Below, piece after piece: positions 1-13,387 of a stretch of 64,000 nt of DNA (within the stretch, counting starts at the first letter, position 1; every line of letters starts with the position of its first letter). Below the pieces are notes generated by a model, which saw only the letters and a program-made list of their open reading frames with translations, did not search any database and was not told the origin of the DNA. The stretch covers positions 162,501-226,500 of the forward strand of contig NC_041784.1 of the NCBI RefSeq assembly GCF_900090045.1. The letters run 5' to 3'. A program made the translations under genes and the position numbers. The stretch comes from Plasmodium malariae (taxonomy: Eukaryota; Apicomplexa; Aconoidasida; Haemosporida; Plasmodiidae).

Positions 1-565
1 ATATTCATTTTTCATCAAATAGTTTTATCTTAATTATCCAATATCACTGATGCTTCTTTTAATAAAGAAGAAAAATAACCCAAAAAAGAACTATTTTTCC
101 TCCTTAATTTTTTCCTTTTTTAATCCGTTCCATCTTAACGATTTCAGGTACTATTTAATTGCTCATTCCTGAGTACTATTTCATCTTTCCCTCACGGTAC
201 TTGTTTGCTATCGGTCTCCTACACATATTTAGCTTTATGTGAAATGTATCACACACATTTGTGCTCCAATCTCAAAGAACACGACTCTACAAGAAATAAT
301 CTATTGAAAAAATAATAAATATAAACTATGGGCCTTTCACCCTCTTTGGAGGAGCATTCCTGCTCACTTCGCTTATATTTATTAAAAATAACAATAGAAT
401 TACTTCAAAAACATGACAATTCCCATAAAAGGCTTATAACCTTTATAAGGGATTTTCCTATTTGAGCTTATCCTTATTCACTCGCCGTTACTAAAGGAAT
501 CATTGTTATTTTCTTTTCTTCCGCTTAATTATATGCTTAAATTCAGCGGATTTGCCCTCCTAACA
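1..565 (-). rRNA. 28S (large subunit) rRNA, 5' part only
   Basis: Read on the minus strand, the gene starts near 565 with the conserved eukaryotic LSU start (rightmost part at 541-565, just after the LSU motif AAATCCGCTGAATTTAAGC). It continues leftwards through the conserved GGCGAGTGAATAAGG segment around 475-490 and runs off the window edge. Only the first ~565 nt are present, of an expected 3.5-4 kb. It is the last gene of the rRNA unit transcribed right to left. The 5' boundary is approximate because the ITS2 junction is A+T rich. Confidence 0.93.
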
Positions 566-1979
566 TAAATTTAATTCTTGTGATATTCTTTAAAAATAAT
601 TATAAAATTTGCGCATATTATCCATCCCTTGGTGATTATATATACATGAGAGAGCATAAAGCATCTCATATATATAATAATTTCTTTATATATTGTGATT
701 ACCACCACATTTTATATTAAAAGACTTCCAAGGGAGTAAAATAAGCTGCTATATTATATATTATGCTCCTTAAAAGCAAAAACAATTTTATAATAATTTT
801 TCTTTTTATCATTCAAAAATTAGTTTTATATATATAAAATATATACATAATATTATAAAATTATTATATATTTTATTCTTCTGTATATATAATATTTTTA
901 ATAATATATAATAATATATATAACAATCCAAAAAAAAATATATAATCCTTTTATAAATATATGTAATATATCATATATATAAAAATTTAAAATATTACTA
1001 TAACCTTACTATTTTCTTTTTCGTGTAAAATAAATTTTTTAATGTGAGCTTAATTTTATATGTATTCTTTTTTTTTGTTCTTATTTTTTTTATTACGAAA
1101 TTATTTAGTATTTTTTCCTTTAAATAAACCTTAAAAAACACATTAAAAAATATCAAAGTAAAAAAGAAAATAAATTTAAAGATAAAATATAACTGTAAAA
1201 ACAGAATATAATAAATTTAAACAAATTTAGTGAAATTATTTAAATATATATTTAATATGATATATTAATACAATATATATAAAACATTATATATTTTTCT
1301 TAAAAAACATATAATACTTAAAATATATATTATAAATATATATATTTATTTACATAATTAAATATGATATATAATTAAAAAAAAACTAGTAAATCAAAAT
1401 AATTTCATAATTATTTAAACTAATTAAAAAAGAATACAACTAAAAATTTAGCTATAAAATTATATATAAAGAAAATGTAAAATTAAAGTAAAATTTTTTG
1501 AATAAAATTAACTATGAGGATAATATTTTATGGTCTTGATTTTATATTTTGATTCCTTCCGTTCATCTTTTACATTATTGAAAAAACTTAATTTCAAAAA
1601 TGCTATATATGCTACCTTTATCACTATATAACTCATAAATATATATTATATTTACTAAAAATAAAAATATATATTTTAGTAGGGAAGTATAAATATCTTA
1701 TTAAAATTTTCTATTAGTAAAGCTACAACCTTTTCTTTTTTATTTAAAAAGGGAACTTAAAAATAGAAAAAATTAATAAAATCGTGATATGATAACAAAA
1801 TAAAAAAGGTTTCAAAAATAATCAGACACACAAATATTATTTATCATTATATATGTATACCGTTTTATAGACTTTTTTCTAATTCTGTATTAGCATATAT
1901 AGAATACAATTAAACAATGCTAAAACAAAAATAAATTTTGAATGTAAAAAAACCGAATATCCGAAAATAATAAAAAATA
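566..1979 (-). other. ITS2 spacer of the rRNA unit (long, A+T rich)
   Basis: This stretch lies between the 5.8S and 28S sequences on the minus strand. It is about 1.4 kb of almost pure A+T with no coding pattern. A few less A+T-rich islands (about 610-770) could form the conserved ITS2 helices near the 28S junction. The length is large for a protist ITS2. Confidence 0.8.
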
Positions 1980-2136
1980 TTATGAAGGAGTACCATTATT
2001 TCTTTAAGAAATTGGTGTAGCTTACATTCAGCATTCTGATGATTCACAGTCACTGCAATTTTCATTGCATATCGCATTTTGCTGCGGCCTTCATCGCTGT
2101 AGGAACCAAGACATCCATCGTTAAGACTGTGCAAAA
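1980..2136 (-). rRNA. 5.8S rRNA
   Basis: On the minus strand this segment contains the universally conserved 5.8S core: AACGATGGATGTCTTGG near 2105-2122, the CAGCGATGAAGGCCGCAGC block, and GAATCATCAGAATGCTGAAT around 2030-2045. The length of about 157 nt is normal. Ends are estimated by analogy with other eukaryotic 5.8S genes. An open frame through it is an artefact of the RNA gene. Confidence 0.95.
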
Positions 2137-2915
2137 ACATTTTAAATTATTTCTTTATTAAAATTATTTTAATTATCTTTCGAAATAATAACAAATAATT
2201 ATATATAAAAATTATTTCATCTTTTAATAACATTTTATAAATATTTTACAAAAGTATATATCAATTATAAAATTTTCTATAATCTTAGAAAGCTAAATAT
2301 AATACTAAATAAATAATTATATATGGATCAAACACATTTGTATTATAATATTTTTATTTTTTATAATAGATATAACTAAGCGTTAAGATAAATATTTTTT
2401 TATTTAATTTGGATCTATATTTTTATAACAATTTTATATATTATTGAAAATATTTCGAGAAATTTTATATTATTTTAAAAAACAAAAATAATAAATTAAT
2501 TACCACCATATCATCATGTTAAACAAAGGTAATGTAATACAGTTACTTAAAATATATTTAATAATAATAAATATTATAAAAAAGTTTTGGCTAATTTTAT
2601 TAATTTAATAAATATACATCAAAATTTTGAGTGTTTATAATATACAGCTATTTTTATCGTGTAAAAATTTTATAATAAAAATTATAAATTGATTTTATTA
2701 AAAATTATTCAAAAATAATTTTATTCTAAAAAAAACAACAAATAATTAAAACTTAATTTGCAAAATATAATAGAATAAAAAAAAGTTTAAAAAATTTTCT
2801 AATTACACATTTAATGTTTTACAAATGAATTTGAATTATTTATTGTATTTTTTGTGAGATTAGAACAAAATTATTTTTATTAAAAATTTATTTTTTCTAT
2901 TATTTTAAAAATATT
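2137..2915 (-). other. ITS1 spacer of the rRNA unit
   Basis: About 780 nt of A+T-rich spacer between 18S and 5.8S on the minus strand. I see no coding pattern or internal gene. Confidence 0.8.
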
Positions 2916-2968
<53 letters not shown>

Positions 2969-3046
2969 TTAAAAGATAGGATTTACGATTTTTCCAGAAA
3001 AAAGAATAAAAACCCTTTTTCCTTGTCCAAACAATTCATCATATCT

Positions 3047-3098
<52 letters not shown>

Positions 3099-5070
3099 GC
3101 ACAATCTGATGAATCATGCTTACTAGGCATTCCTCGTTCAAGATTAATAATTGCAATAATCTATCCCCATCACGATATGTATTGAAAAAGATTACCTACA
3201 CTTTTCAGTGGAGGAAAACTATATATTCTTTGTATGCATACATATAGAAATACGTATAACATAACAAGATATATATTTTTAAATACTCGTTATACATATC
3301 AGTGTAGCACGCGTGCAGCCTAGTTCATCTAAGGACATCACAGACCTGTTGTTGCCTTAAACTTCCTTGTGTTAGACACACATCGTTCCTCTAAGAAGCT
3401 TTACAATTAAGCAAATACATTCTTATGCAAAAAAAGAAAAAAAATAAATATGCATAATTAAGAAAAAAAGGGAAAAGAACGTTTTTATTAAAAAAAACAT
3501 TCTAATATTTTAATCAAAATTAGCACAATTTATCTATATTCTAATTTCACTTAAGAATATAGTGTATTTACCGCTAATTAGCAGGTTAAGATCTCGTTCG
3601 TTATCGGAATTAACCAGACAAATCATATTCACGAACTAAAAACGGCCATGCATCACCATCCAAGAAATCAAGAAAGAGCTATTAATCTGTCAATCCTACT
3701 CTTGTCTTAAACTAGTGAGTTTCCCCGTGTTGAGTCAAATTAAGCCGCAAGCTCCACGCCTGGTGGTGCCCTTCCGTCAATTCTTTTAACTTTCTCGCTT
3801 GCGCGAATACTCGCCCCAGAACCCAAAGACTTTGATTTCTCATAAGGTACTGAAGGAAGCTATCTAAAAGAAACACTCATATATATGAATGTCTCTTTTA
3901 TTTTTTACTCTATCATCCAACACCTAGTCGGCATAGTTTATGGTTAAGATTACGACGGTATCTGATCGTCTTCACTCCCTTAACTTTCGTTCTTGATTAA
4001 TGGAAGTATTTTAGGCAAATGCTTTCGCAGTTGTTTGTCTCCAGAAAATCTAAGAATTTCACCTCTGACATCTGAATACAAATGCCCCCAAGCTACTCCT
4101 ATTAATCGTAACTAAGCCAAAATAAGAAAAAAGAACAAAATTTTGACTTGTTCAATTTTGTTATTCCATGCTGTAGTATTCAAACACAGAAACTGTTTTA
4201 ACTGTTTGCTTTGAACACTCTAATTTACTCAAAGTAACAAAATTCCCATGCATAAAAAATTATACAAAAGAATTTTAAAAAGAATCATTTTTATAATAAG
4301 AACGCATATATATATTAATAAAACAAAATGTAACAGAAAAAATATAACGCTTGGCGTTTATTCTTAATGTACAACTTTGTTATAAATATACAAAGCATTA
4401 CTTAAAATATTGATTCCTTGAAATTCAACTACGAGCGTTTTAACTGCAACAATTTTAATATACGCTATTGGAGCTGGAATTACCGCGGCTGCTGGCACCA
4501 GACTTGCCCTCCAATTGCCTTCTGGGAAGGTTTTAAATTCCCATCATTCCAATTGCAAAACCAAAATTTGGCCTTGCATTGTTATTTCTTGTCACTACCT
4601 CTCTTCTTTAGAATTGGGTAATTTACGCGCCTGCTGCCTTCCTTAGATGTGGTAGCTATTTCTCAGGCTCCCTCTCCGGAATCGAACTCTAATTCCCCGT
4701 TACCCGTCATAGCCATGTTAGGCCAATACCCTAACATCAAAAGCTGATAGGTCAGAAACTCGATTGATACACACTAAATAAATCGAAATTTATTATGTGT
4801 TACTTCTTTGTTATAATTCCTTAAGTTAATAAACTTTTCTCTTATAAGGCTTAACAAATACATACTCAAAAAACATAAAGAATTAAGAGTATTAAAGCAA
4901 GTATTAGCTACAGCTTTTCCGTAGTTATCCTTATAAAAAAAATGTCAAGTAGACTATAACTGTTTTAATGAGCCGTTCGCAGTTTCTACATATAAAATAT
5001 GCATATACTTTCACTTGCATGGCTTAATCTTTGAGACAAGCATATGACTACTGGCAAGATCAACCAGGTT
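2916..5070 (-). rRNA. 18S (small subunit) rRNA, complete
   Basis: Read on the minus strand, the gene begins at 5070 with AACCTGGTTGATCTTGCCAG and ends near 2916 with CTGCGGAAGGATCAT, the standard eukaryotic SSU termini. Its length of ~2155 nt fits Plasmodium 18S genes, which carry expanded variable regions. Universal blocks are visible, including the 530-loop (GCCAGCAGCCGCGGTAA region near 4480-4500) and the segment used for universal 3' primers near 3060-3080. The V4 region at 4239-4383 contains the sites used for species typing. The 4239-4268 site matches the P. malariae reverse primer as I remember it. The 4354-4383 site differs at 4357, 4368 and 4377. Whether the unit is the asexual- or sporozoite-type copy cannot be told from this sequence alone. 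Confidence 0.98.
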
Positions 5071-6000
5071 ACTTATAATATTATTATTTTTCGTTTTCTA
5101 TTTTTACTCTAGGTACATGTAGATGTATAATTCTGTATGATAATTTGGAGTTCCTTGTTTAGCAATTTTTTTGCAAAATTTTTTGTTCTCTGAACTAAAA
5201 AGTCTAAGCTATATAATAAAAAGTACAATAATATTTAAAATAATTTTATTATAACTTTTAAAAGTATATAAAACCATAAATTTAAAAGATTCTATATAAT
5301 AAAAAACCTTTTAAGATAGGGTCATCATCCCTCTCTCATTCATACTATTATTATGTTTCTTTGTACTCAATAATAAATATAGATAAACGAAAATTATTAT
5401 ATTACATATTTACTTATTTTTTTGTTTTCATATATAAAACAAATATGGCTAAAATACGTTCTTTTTATTAATCTTGTTGATATTTTATTAATTTATTACA
5501 AATAATCTCTTAGAATTATTGTTAACCTCTATAATTCTAAATTGAGAAATGTATAATGCATCTAATAAATTTTATAGGAAAAATTATTTATAAAAAATTA
5601 TATCTTTTTTTTACCAAATTTTTTCTATAATTATTATGCATGCTTTAAATTTTTCATATCTTATGTGGTATATTTAATCTTAAAGAATTTAAAAATACAG
5701 ATTATCAAAAATGAGAAAAATATACTATATAATTCATTTATTAATATACAGCATATTTTATATTTTAAAAATTCCTAAAAATGAATTTATTATACAGAAA
5801 ACTCTTCTCATTTTTAAAATGAGAAGATTACTGTATATTGGTCTATAAATTATTTATATATGGAGAGAAATCACTAAATATTTTATCAAAATGCAAAATG
5901 AAATAATAATTTTCGAAAATAATGAAAACACGCACACAATATTATAAAAAACTGTTTTATCCGTTATATTATATAAATTAATTTACATTTATTATTAAAT

Positions 6001-6057
6001 TAATATAATTCTTACTTCTTAATATAATTCTTACTTCTTAATATAATTCTTACTGCT
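6001..6057. repeat. 19-bp direct repeat, three copies
   Basis: Three head-to-tail copies of a 19-bp unit (TAATATAATTCTTACTTCT) lie at 6001-6019, 6020-6038 and 6039-6057. The last copy is slightly diverged. They sit about 0.9 kb upstream of the 18S start on the rRNA transcription strand, in noncoding DNA. Confidence 0.9.
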
Positions 6058-8094
6058 CATTATAATAACTTAAAATAAATACAAAAATTTATAATTTTAT
6101 ATTAATAACTTTAATGAAAATTATATATTTTTATAATAGAAATTATATATTTATAAAACTGAGTTAAACCTTTTACTAAAAATAAGAAATCTTTTCACTA
6201 CATGTTGGTAATTATTATCCATACAACTTCTAAAATAAATAAACGTTATATATGAACAAATAAATTTTCCTTAATATACAAAATAAATATACACTATTAA
6301 TAAAAAAGCAATATTGAAAAAATAAGTTACATAATAGTTTATGCAATACATAAATATTAATTAAAAATAATTATTATACACTATTTCAAATTTAAGTTGA
6401 AATTTTTTAAATTGAACTTTTTAATAAATAAATGATGTTGTGATGAAATTTATATTATTTTTATAAAACATAAACTTTTATAAATAACATAAATTTTTAT
6501 AAATAATAATAAAATATTATTAAATTATAATTATTTATTATTTATAGGATATTTATTGCCAATTTATTACAAAAAAAATTTTTGCAGTAAATTGACAAGT
6601 AAAAATTGAACTATAAACGTTATATGTTTATTTGTTATTTAATTTTTTTTTTATAAATTTTTCATTAACATGTTAATTTTTTTTTGTTTTCTTTTAATAT
6701 ATCGAAATTAAAAATCTTTCCTATTTAGTCATAATTTTTACAGCTTATTTTATATGCACACACCCCCTCCTCCCTTCCATTACATGCATTTTAATTTATT
6801 ATAAATATCTTTAATATTTTAATGCATTAATGTTACACATATATATTCTAACATTTTGCCCTAGCTTGATATATACATTAATATATAATGTACTGCGTAG
6901 TTACCAGCATTGCGAATAAAATATATATATATATATTAAAGCATTTTACACATTTACATTAAATCATATGCGTGAAAATTATGTAATCTTTCGTTATTTA
7001 TATAAGAAATAAAACTTTTTATGAATTAGTTTATAATATTTGTTAAAATGTTTTATCTTTTTGATAATACATTATATGCATTTTGTTTTGCAAAAAATGT
7101 TATCTCCATTTAATATTACATTAAATACCTTCATTTATAATATATATATGTATTTTTTTTTTCGTGCAAATTATATATTATGCCAATAATAACAAAATTT
7201 TATTTAATATTCCTGATTAAATAGAAAAAATTTGCTAAAATTTCTATATACAGAAAAAATTGAATTTTTTTGAAAAAATTATAATAGACATACCCCCCAA
7301 ATAAAAAAATATTAATACAGTGTTATATGTAAAATATACATTTACATAAATGGACTTCAAAATTTTATATTATTCATTCATATAAAATATTTAAGCATTA
7401 ATAACAAATTTATAGAGCAATTTTATTCAAGTATATAATGATTATGTCAATTTTTTTCAAAGGAACGAATAACATAGTATATAACAAAAACATCAGTTAT
7501 ATTTTATCAAAAACAGTTTTTTTACATTTATTTACCTTTTACCTTCAATAGATACGAAAGTATATAATTTTTTCTTTGAAAACAATAATTCTGTAAAAAT
7601 ATATTATCTAATATATAACAATAACTTTACGTCGAATAATTTTAATACCGTTCGCACACACAAAACAAATAATATAACCATGTTTGAATTTATTAAATTA
7701 TAATATAATTCTTATTTTTTTAATATAATTAATTATGAATAAAATGGAATATGAAGAATTCATTCTTCATTTACTGTTATAAGCCTCGTTGAAATTTATA
7801 ATATTAAAAATATGCATATCACTTAAAAAAAATATATATATATATTCATTTAGAATATATTTTTCCATATTTTGTTATTCTTTTTTGTAATGTCCTTTTA
7901 AAAACGTATTATCATTTCGAATTCTTGTAAAGAATTTTAATTAATCTTTATAATATCAATTTTACTGATAAATACATCGTTATAAAAAAATTGTACAACT
8001 AATATTGCACAAAAAATAAATACTAATACAGGAATATGAATAAATTATAACATTCTCCAAAAATATAAGAAATATTGCAAAGGTTCAAATATTT

Positions 8095-8491
8095 TTGAAT
8101 GAATATATAAACATAAATGTATATCTTTATAATCATATGATCATTTTAAAGCTATCTAAATATAAACCATCCAAATTAATGTTTTATTTTTTTACATTAA
8201 TTGTATTAAATAGTTTATATAATACATTTCCATCAGAACTTACACATCAAAAAATGTTTTCATTACATCGATATATGTAAGAGTTTTTCCCTAAAATGTA
8301 TTTATCTGCATCATAATAATGAAAATATTATTACATAAAATAAAGGAAAAAGAAATACTTTATATGCAAAGTGTGCATATTCATTATACATCATAGTATC
8401 CTTTTTTTGATATTTTAAATATTAAAAACCAGTTAACTGTTATCCTGGTTCATTTTTATTTAGAAGACGAAAATTTAAAAAAAAAAAATAA
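8095..8491 (+). CDS. Doubtful two-exon small secreted/exported-type ORF
   Basis: Exon 1 (8095-8276) encodes 60 residues. A hydrophilic N-terminus is followed by a hydrophobic stretch (KLMFYFFTLIVLNSLYNTF, about residues 28-46), as in the signal-anchor first exons of Plasmodium secreted or exported proteins. It ends at a strong donor (AT|GTAAGA). A plausible acceptor (TTTATTTAG) ends at 8463. The second exon would add only about ten mostly basic residues before a stop at 8489-8491. No PEXEL motif (RxLxE/Q/D) is seen. It could be a tiny real gene, a decayed member of an exported family, or chance. I do not recognise it. Confidence 0.25.
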
Positions 8492-9628
8492 TATTTTATT
8501 ATTTTGTTTCTTTCGTAAGTTATTATAGAATGATTCACATCAATATAATATCCAATGTTGAAAACTAAATTAAAATTTTGTACTCTCCTTATTTTATACA
8601 AAATTATAACAGACCATATTTACAAATCAAAAATATTTAAAACAAGTATTATCACAATAATGCGACAAACCGCATTTTTATCACTTTTACAAAGGATAAA
8701 GTTACGTAAAATAGCCCTTTAACTATATACAATTTCTCAGGTAAATTTAATTATTTTTTTTAGTACCTTATTACAATAAAAACACTAATTCTGAAAATTT
8801 TAAATAAATTTCCTACCCTACCAAATTCCTAAAATTTTATAAGTTTTCATTATTTTCAAATAATTATTTAATCACACAAAATATTTTTCCATATTCTTTC
8901 TGTATTCTGTCTCATAATATATGCGTTTATATATACATATGAATACATATGTATATATACGTAACATTTTTTTTTTTTAATTTCTGTAGCCTTTTTATAT
9001 AATATAATTTATCATTTAATTACTTCTTTTAGCTTGAGCAACTTCAAAAATCAAAAAAAATTTATTTCATTGTTACATAACTTTTATATATTTTAAGTCA
9101 TATAAACCATTTTGGTAATTTAATAAGAATGCCATGATACATGTATTAAAATAAATATATAACAATAATTTTGTGTTTCATAAAAATGCAGAAATTTTCT
9201 GTGAATTATAAACTAATAAAGAATTAAGAAGGATTATTTGTACATAAATTATATAAATACTACAAATTGTAAAAATATAAAAAAATATAATTTTAATACT
9301 TTCATGAAAAAAAAAAAATTGTTATATGATTTATAATTGTTTACTCATTTTTTTTTTTATCCCCTCTTTTATTCTTAATCATGCATACAAAAATAAACTG
9401 TATGTGAATTACAGCATACAAATAAATTCAAAGGACATATGACAAACATGTATTTATAAAATAAGCAAATATATATCATACATAAAATTTTAATGAACAT
9501 ACATATATATTCGCATAGTGTTCACCTTTTATCACTTTGAACATTACACGTATATATATATTTATATTTATATATTCCAATAACAATGAACATAAAACAA
9601 AATACAGTCCGCACCATAACGTAGAAGC

Positions 9629-9675
9629 ATGGATTATTTCAGTGATGATTTACCATTTGCAGATGCCAAAAATGA

Positions 9676-9706
<31 letters not shown>

Positions 9707-12700
9707 GATTTAACTTATACCAACGGTAGTCAAAATAGAAAAAGTAATATTTTCCAAAATGTGGATGAACAAGAATACCTTAAACCAGTGAAATTTGTCA
9801 GTGCGGGTTTTTTGAAAGATAAAAGTAAAATAACTGAAAAGGAGGAAGATAATTTAAATTCCTACTCCTCTGATAATGATTCAGACTATTATGAACAATA
9901 TGATGTTTTTAAATATTTCATTTTTGATTTTAATTTTCATGTAAATAATGAAGAAAGTGATTTTATAAAAAATAATTTAAAAAAGTATAATTTAATCGAA
10001 TTAAAAGAAAAGGACAAGAATTTTGAAAAATATGGTTTAGGATTTAAAATTTTAAGAAAAATGGGTTATGAAGATGGAATTGGAAAAAATATGAAAACAA
10101 ACATTGCACCTATAGAAGTTCAAAAAAAAAACATAAAAGTTTTAGAAGAAAAAACAGATGGATATTCCTGCGATGATTACGATATCAATGTGCATAAATA
10201 TTCTCACGAAAGTAATGATTTTATAGATAATACCGATGTAAATATTAATAACTTGTGGAAAAAAAAGTCTAATTGGAAAAAATACTGGAACATTAATAAA
10301 ATAATGAATGAGATTGATGCACACTTAAAATATAGTTCCTTCTTAAATCTAGGTGAAAATTGTGATGATAATAATTATCAAAATAATTGTACTTATATTC
10401 ATAAATTACAAAAAGTAAATAGCATGCTTATTGAACACATCAATAGCAATACTACCGATTACTTTAGTGCTGTAAAAAAACAAAAGGAAACAGAAAATAA
10501 ATTAAAAAATTATAAGAATTATGTTTTTAAAAACGATATTTACAAAATACATTTATTAATATTAAAAAATGTGTTAACCTATAAATATCTGTTAAATCTG
10601 CATACAATACTTTCCTATCCATTATCTTTTAATAATGAAACATATAACGAATATCTCTTTGATGATAGTAAACATTTTAAAACAGAAGTACGAGATAGTG
10701 ATGGTGATGATGATGATGATGTTGATAACAATATTAATTCATTTGATCCATATATTTATATCAAGGACAATATGCTTATAAACAGAAAGAATGAAAAATT
10801 GATAAACATGCATCATAATTGTGCATATAACATATTTAGTACAGAACATCAAAGCAAAAATGAAACAGTATTTAATAACATGAATATAGACAACTTTGAA
10901 GAAAATTTAAGTAATTTATTATTTAACAGTTATAATATATTATTAAAAAGTAACTATTTTAAACACATACCTAAGGATTCAAATTCTTCTTCCCACTGTA
11001 GTTATACATATAAATTAATAAACAATCTGCAAGATGTATACGATTTAATAAATATTAAAAATGTTGAAGTTAAACGAGGAAATATTCCATTATTATTGAG
11101 TGACGTTTACACGTTTCTATTTTTTATTTATGATAATTCTGCATTTTTACATTTAAATAGTTATGTATCAAACTTTTTTTTAGAATTCTTGCGAGTTTAT
11201 TTTTATAATAACCAACAACAAACAGGAAAAGAGCAAACTGACGGTCATATGTTAAATCATGACAAGAATTATGAAAATACAAAAAGAGGTAATTACCAAA
11301 TTTCATTATGTCAGCAGACAGAAAGTAACGAAATAAAGGTAAATCCTGATAATAAGGAAATGTATCAAAATATGCTAAATGAAAAACATGAACAGAATGA
11401 GCATTATGAAAAAAATGCCCATAACACTAGTTCCAATAATTGCAAAGATATATTTAATCCAAATAACATAAAATATTTGATACATTTAAAAAAAATCATT
11501 ATAATGGGTGCTGATGAAAATAATAAAATAGAGCATCATAAGATTGAATGGGAATTCGACAATATAATATATTTTAATTTAATTTATGATCCCTTTCATA
11601 AACAAAAATATGTTGACTTTTTTAATTATATAAAACTTTTTAAGGATGTTTTGAATATTAACTATTATAAAAAAATAATAATCCTTTTTATTACTAAAAG
11701 AATAATGACAGATGTTATAGATAACCAAAATTACCAACTCGACGAAAGCACACTACAAGATATAGAAAATAAATTATTCATATTATTTGACATTAATAAA
11801 CAATTTGATATTAGTTCATATATTAAAAACTTTTATACAAATTTCATATTTATATTTCTACAAAAAGTTGATATATGTGAAAACCTTATAAAATTAATTA
11901 AATTAGCACTTACTAATAATATATACAAAAAAGAAATTTTTCAAAATATTGTGATAAAGATAATTTATGAATTAAATAAATTAAATTTCACAAATAACAG
12001 TTTTATGGAGCGTCTTAATAAAATTATTATATTGCACAATTACCTAGACGATAATATTACTTTTTTCATCTTTAAGGTATATTTTTTTTACCGTTTCACG
12101 AAACATGTATGTAATTTCTTAAGAGAACTTAATTTGTTATTTGGGAGGGAAAAAGAATTACACAATAGTACTGATAAAGTAAAAAATATATTTATGCAAC
12201 AACAACATGTTCCTATAGAGGAACAAAAAAAAAGAGAAATATTAACAATTAAAAAAAAAGAAATTTATGAAACTTTTAAAAAAGTTAAAGACCTTTTTGA
12301 AAATAATCTAATGAAAGATAATTCCATAAAAAATATTATGTTTAGTATATTAAATGTAATAAAAATTTACACAATGCAAGATAACATTATAACTTTTCCT
12401 GTGGAAAAGGTTTTAGACTTTGACAAAAGTAAAATTTTTTCGGATGATAAAATTAATTACTATTTCTTGTATAAAGATATAAAAATTCCACTTCCCTTTT
12501 ATGCCGTTCCACAAAGAAATAAAAGCGTATATGAAATAAATTATAAAAATAACATACAAAAAAATTATTTAAAAGATGATTCCAATAAAAATTATAAATT
12601 TTCCAAGAGAAAATACATGAACATAATGTACAAACTAGAGAACGATGTAAACCAATATAAAAATAGGCACCAAGATGATGAAAATATTAACGTAAGGAAT

Positions 12701-12901
12701 TATATAGAAAAGTATTGTTTAGAAAATGATATTCTGTTTTTACAAAAGCATGAGCGCAAAGTAAATGGAAATTCTGTTTATTCTATTAATAATTTCTCCA
12801 TATATATAAACAATAATATTATATACATTTATGAAGAACATGAATGGAAACCAACCTTATTAAGTGACCTATTAAACAAAGTTTCAAATCATAATACATA
12901 A
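9629..12901 (+). CDS. TFIP11/NTR1-like G-patch spliceosome disassembly factor
   Basis: Single-exon protein of 1090 residues, compared with about 840 for human TFIP11. It has a G-patch at about residues 136-175 (GFKILRKMGYEDGIGKN, then IAPIEVQ). A long helical middle part carries Asn/Asp/Lys-rich inserts typical of Plasmodium. The C-terminus (about residues 1030-1088; SINNFSIYINNNIIYIYEE, then HEWKPTLLSDLL) corresponds to the conserved C-terminal domain of TFIP11. In yeast and human, NTR1/TFIP11 activates the helicase Prp43/DHX15 through the G-patch to disassemble the intron-lariat spliceosome, so a nuclear role is expected. Near the N-terminus an uninterrupted run of 25 A (9682-9706) encodes polylysine. 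The start at 9629 precedes an acidic opening (DYFSDDLPFADA), as in orthologues. The function call rests on the two domains at the correct ends. Confidence 0.85.
9682..9706 (+). repeat. A25 homopolymer inside a coding region (polylysine)
   Basis: Twenty-five consecutive A residues encode eight lysines in frame near the start of the TFIP11-like gene, with no guanine interruption. The frame continues intact on the far side. Confidence 0.95.
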
Positions 12902-13387
12902 ATAGGCGTTCACCACGTATTTTTATTAACATCTGATCTTTCGTACATTCAACTTTGATTTATTGTTTTGTTTTCAAACAGTTTGTTCTTTTTTACACCT
13001 CAATTATAACACTATTTTCTTCTTTTTTTTTTTTTTTTTTGATATTCTGTTTTTGTTTTATGTTACTCCAATTTTAAATATGTTATACTTTTTCCTTTAA
13101 CTTGTCCATATACTTTTTAATTTTTGTTTATTTCTGTTATATTATTTCCTTTTAATATAATAATAAGACAGTATTTTTTATTTGATTGAATAATTAAACG
13201 AGAAAAAAAAAAAGAAAAAAATTTTTTTTAATATATCACTATTATTTTATTATATATACATACATATACGAATATATGTGTAAACAAACACGAATGAATA
13301 AAGCTATTTTAATGAAACCCCTTTCCTAATTCATTTGCTGTCAATCCGTTTAGTTCTCTAAGCAAAGAAAAAAATGATAAATTATTA

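Larger units (their letters stand above)
5071..9628. other. Gene-poor A+T-rich spacer upstream of the rRNA unit
   Basis: This 4.5-kb interval holds the 5' external spacer and promoter of the minus-strand rRNA unit on its left, and the upstream region of the TFIP11-like gene on its right. It is dominated by A/T homopolymers and TA runs. The only structures I can point to are a 19-bp triplicated repeat at 6001-6057 and a doubtful two-exon ORF at 8095-8491. I see no tRNA or other RNA gene. Confidence 0.6.

Noticed and set aside
1910..2140. Open frame across the 5.8S gene
   Set aside because: It is the translation of the 5.8S rRNA and flanking ITS2, with no protein-coding character.
4418..4621. 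Open frame inside 18S on the plus strand
   Set aside because: It overlaps highly conserved rRNA sequence on the opposite strand.
5071..9628. Mobile element, CRISPR array or centromere in the gene-poor stretch
   Set aside because: No terminal repeats, transposase frame or spaced repeats were seen. CRISPR is not expected in a eukaryotic nuclear genome. Base composition is not distinctly more A+T rich than the other spacers, so a centromere call is not supported.
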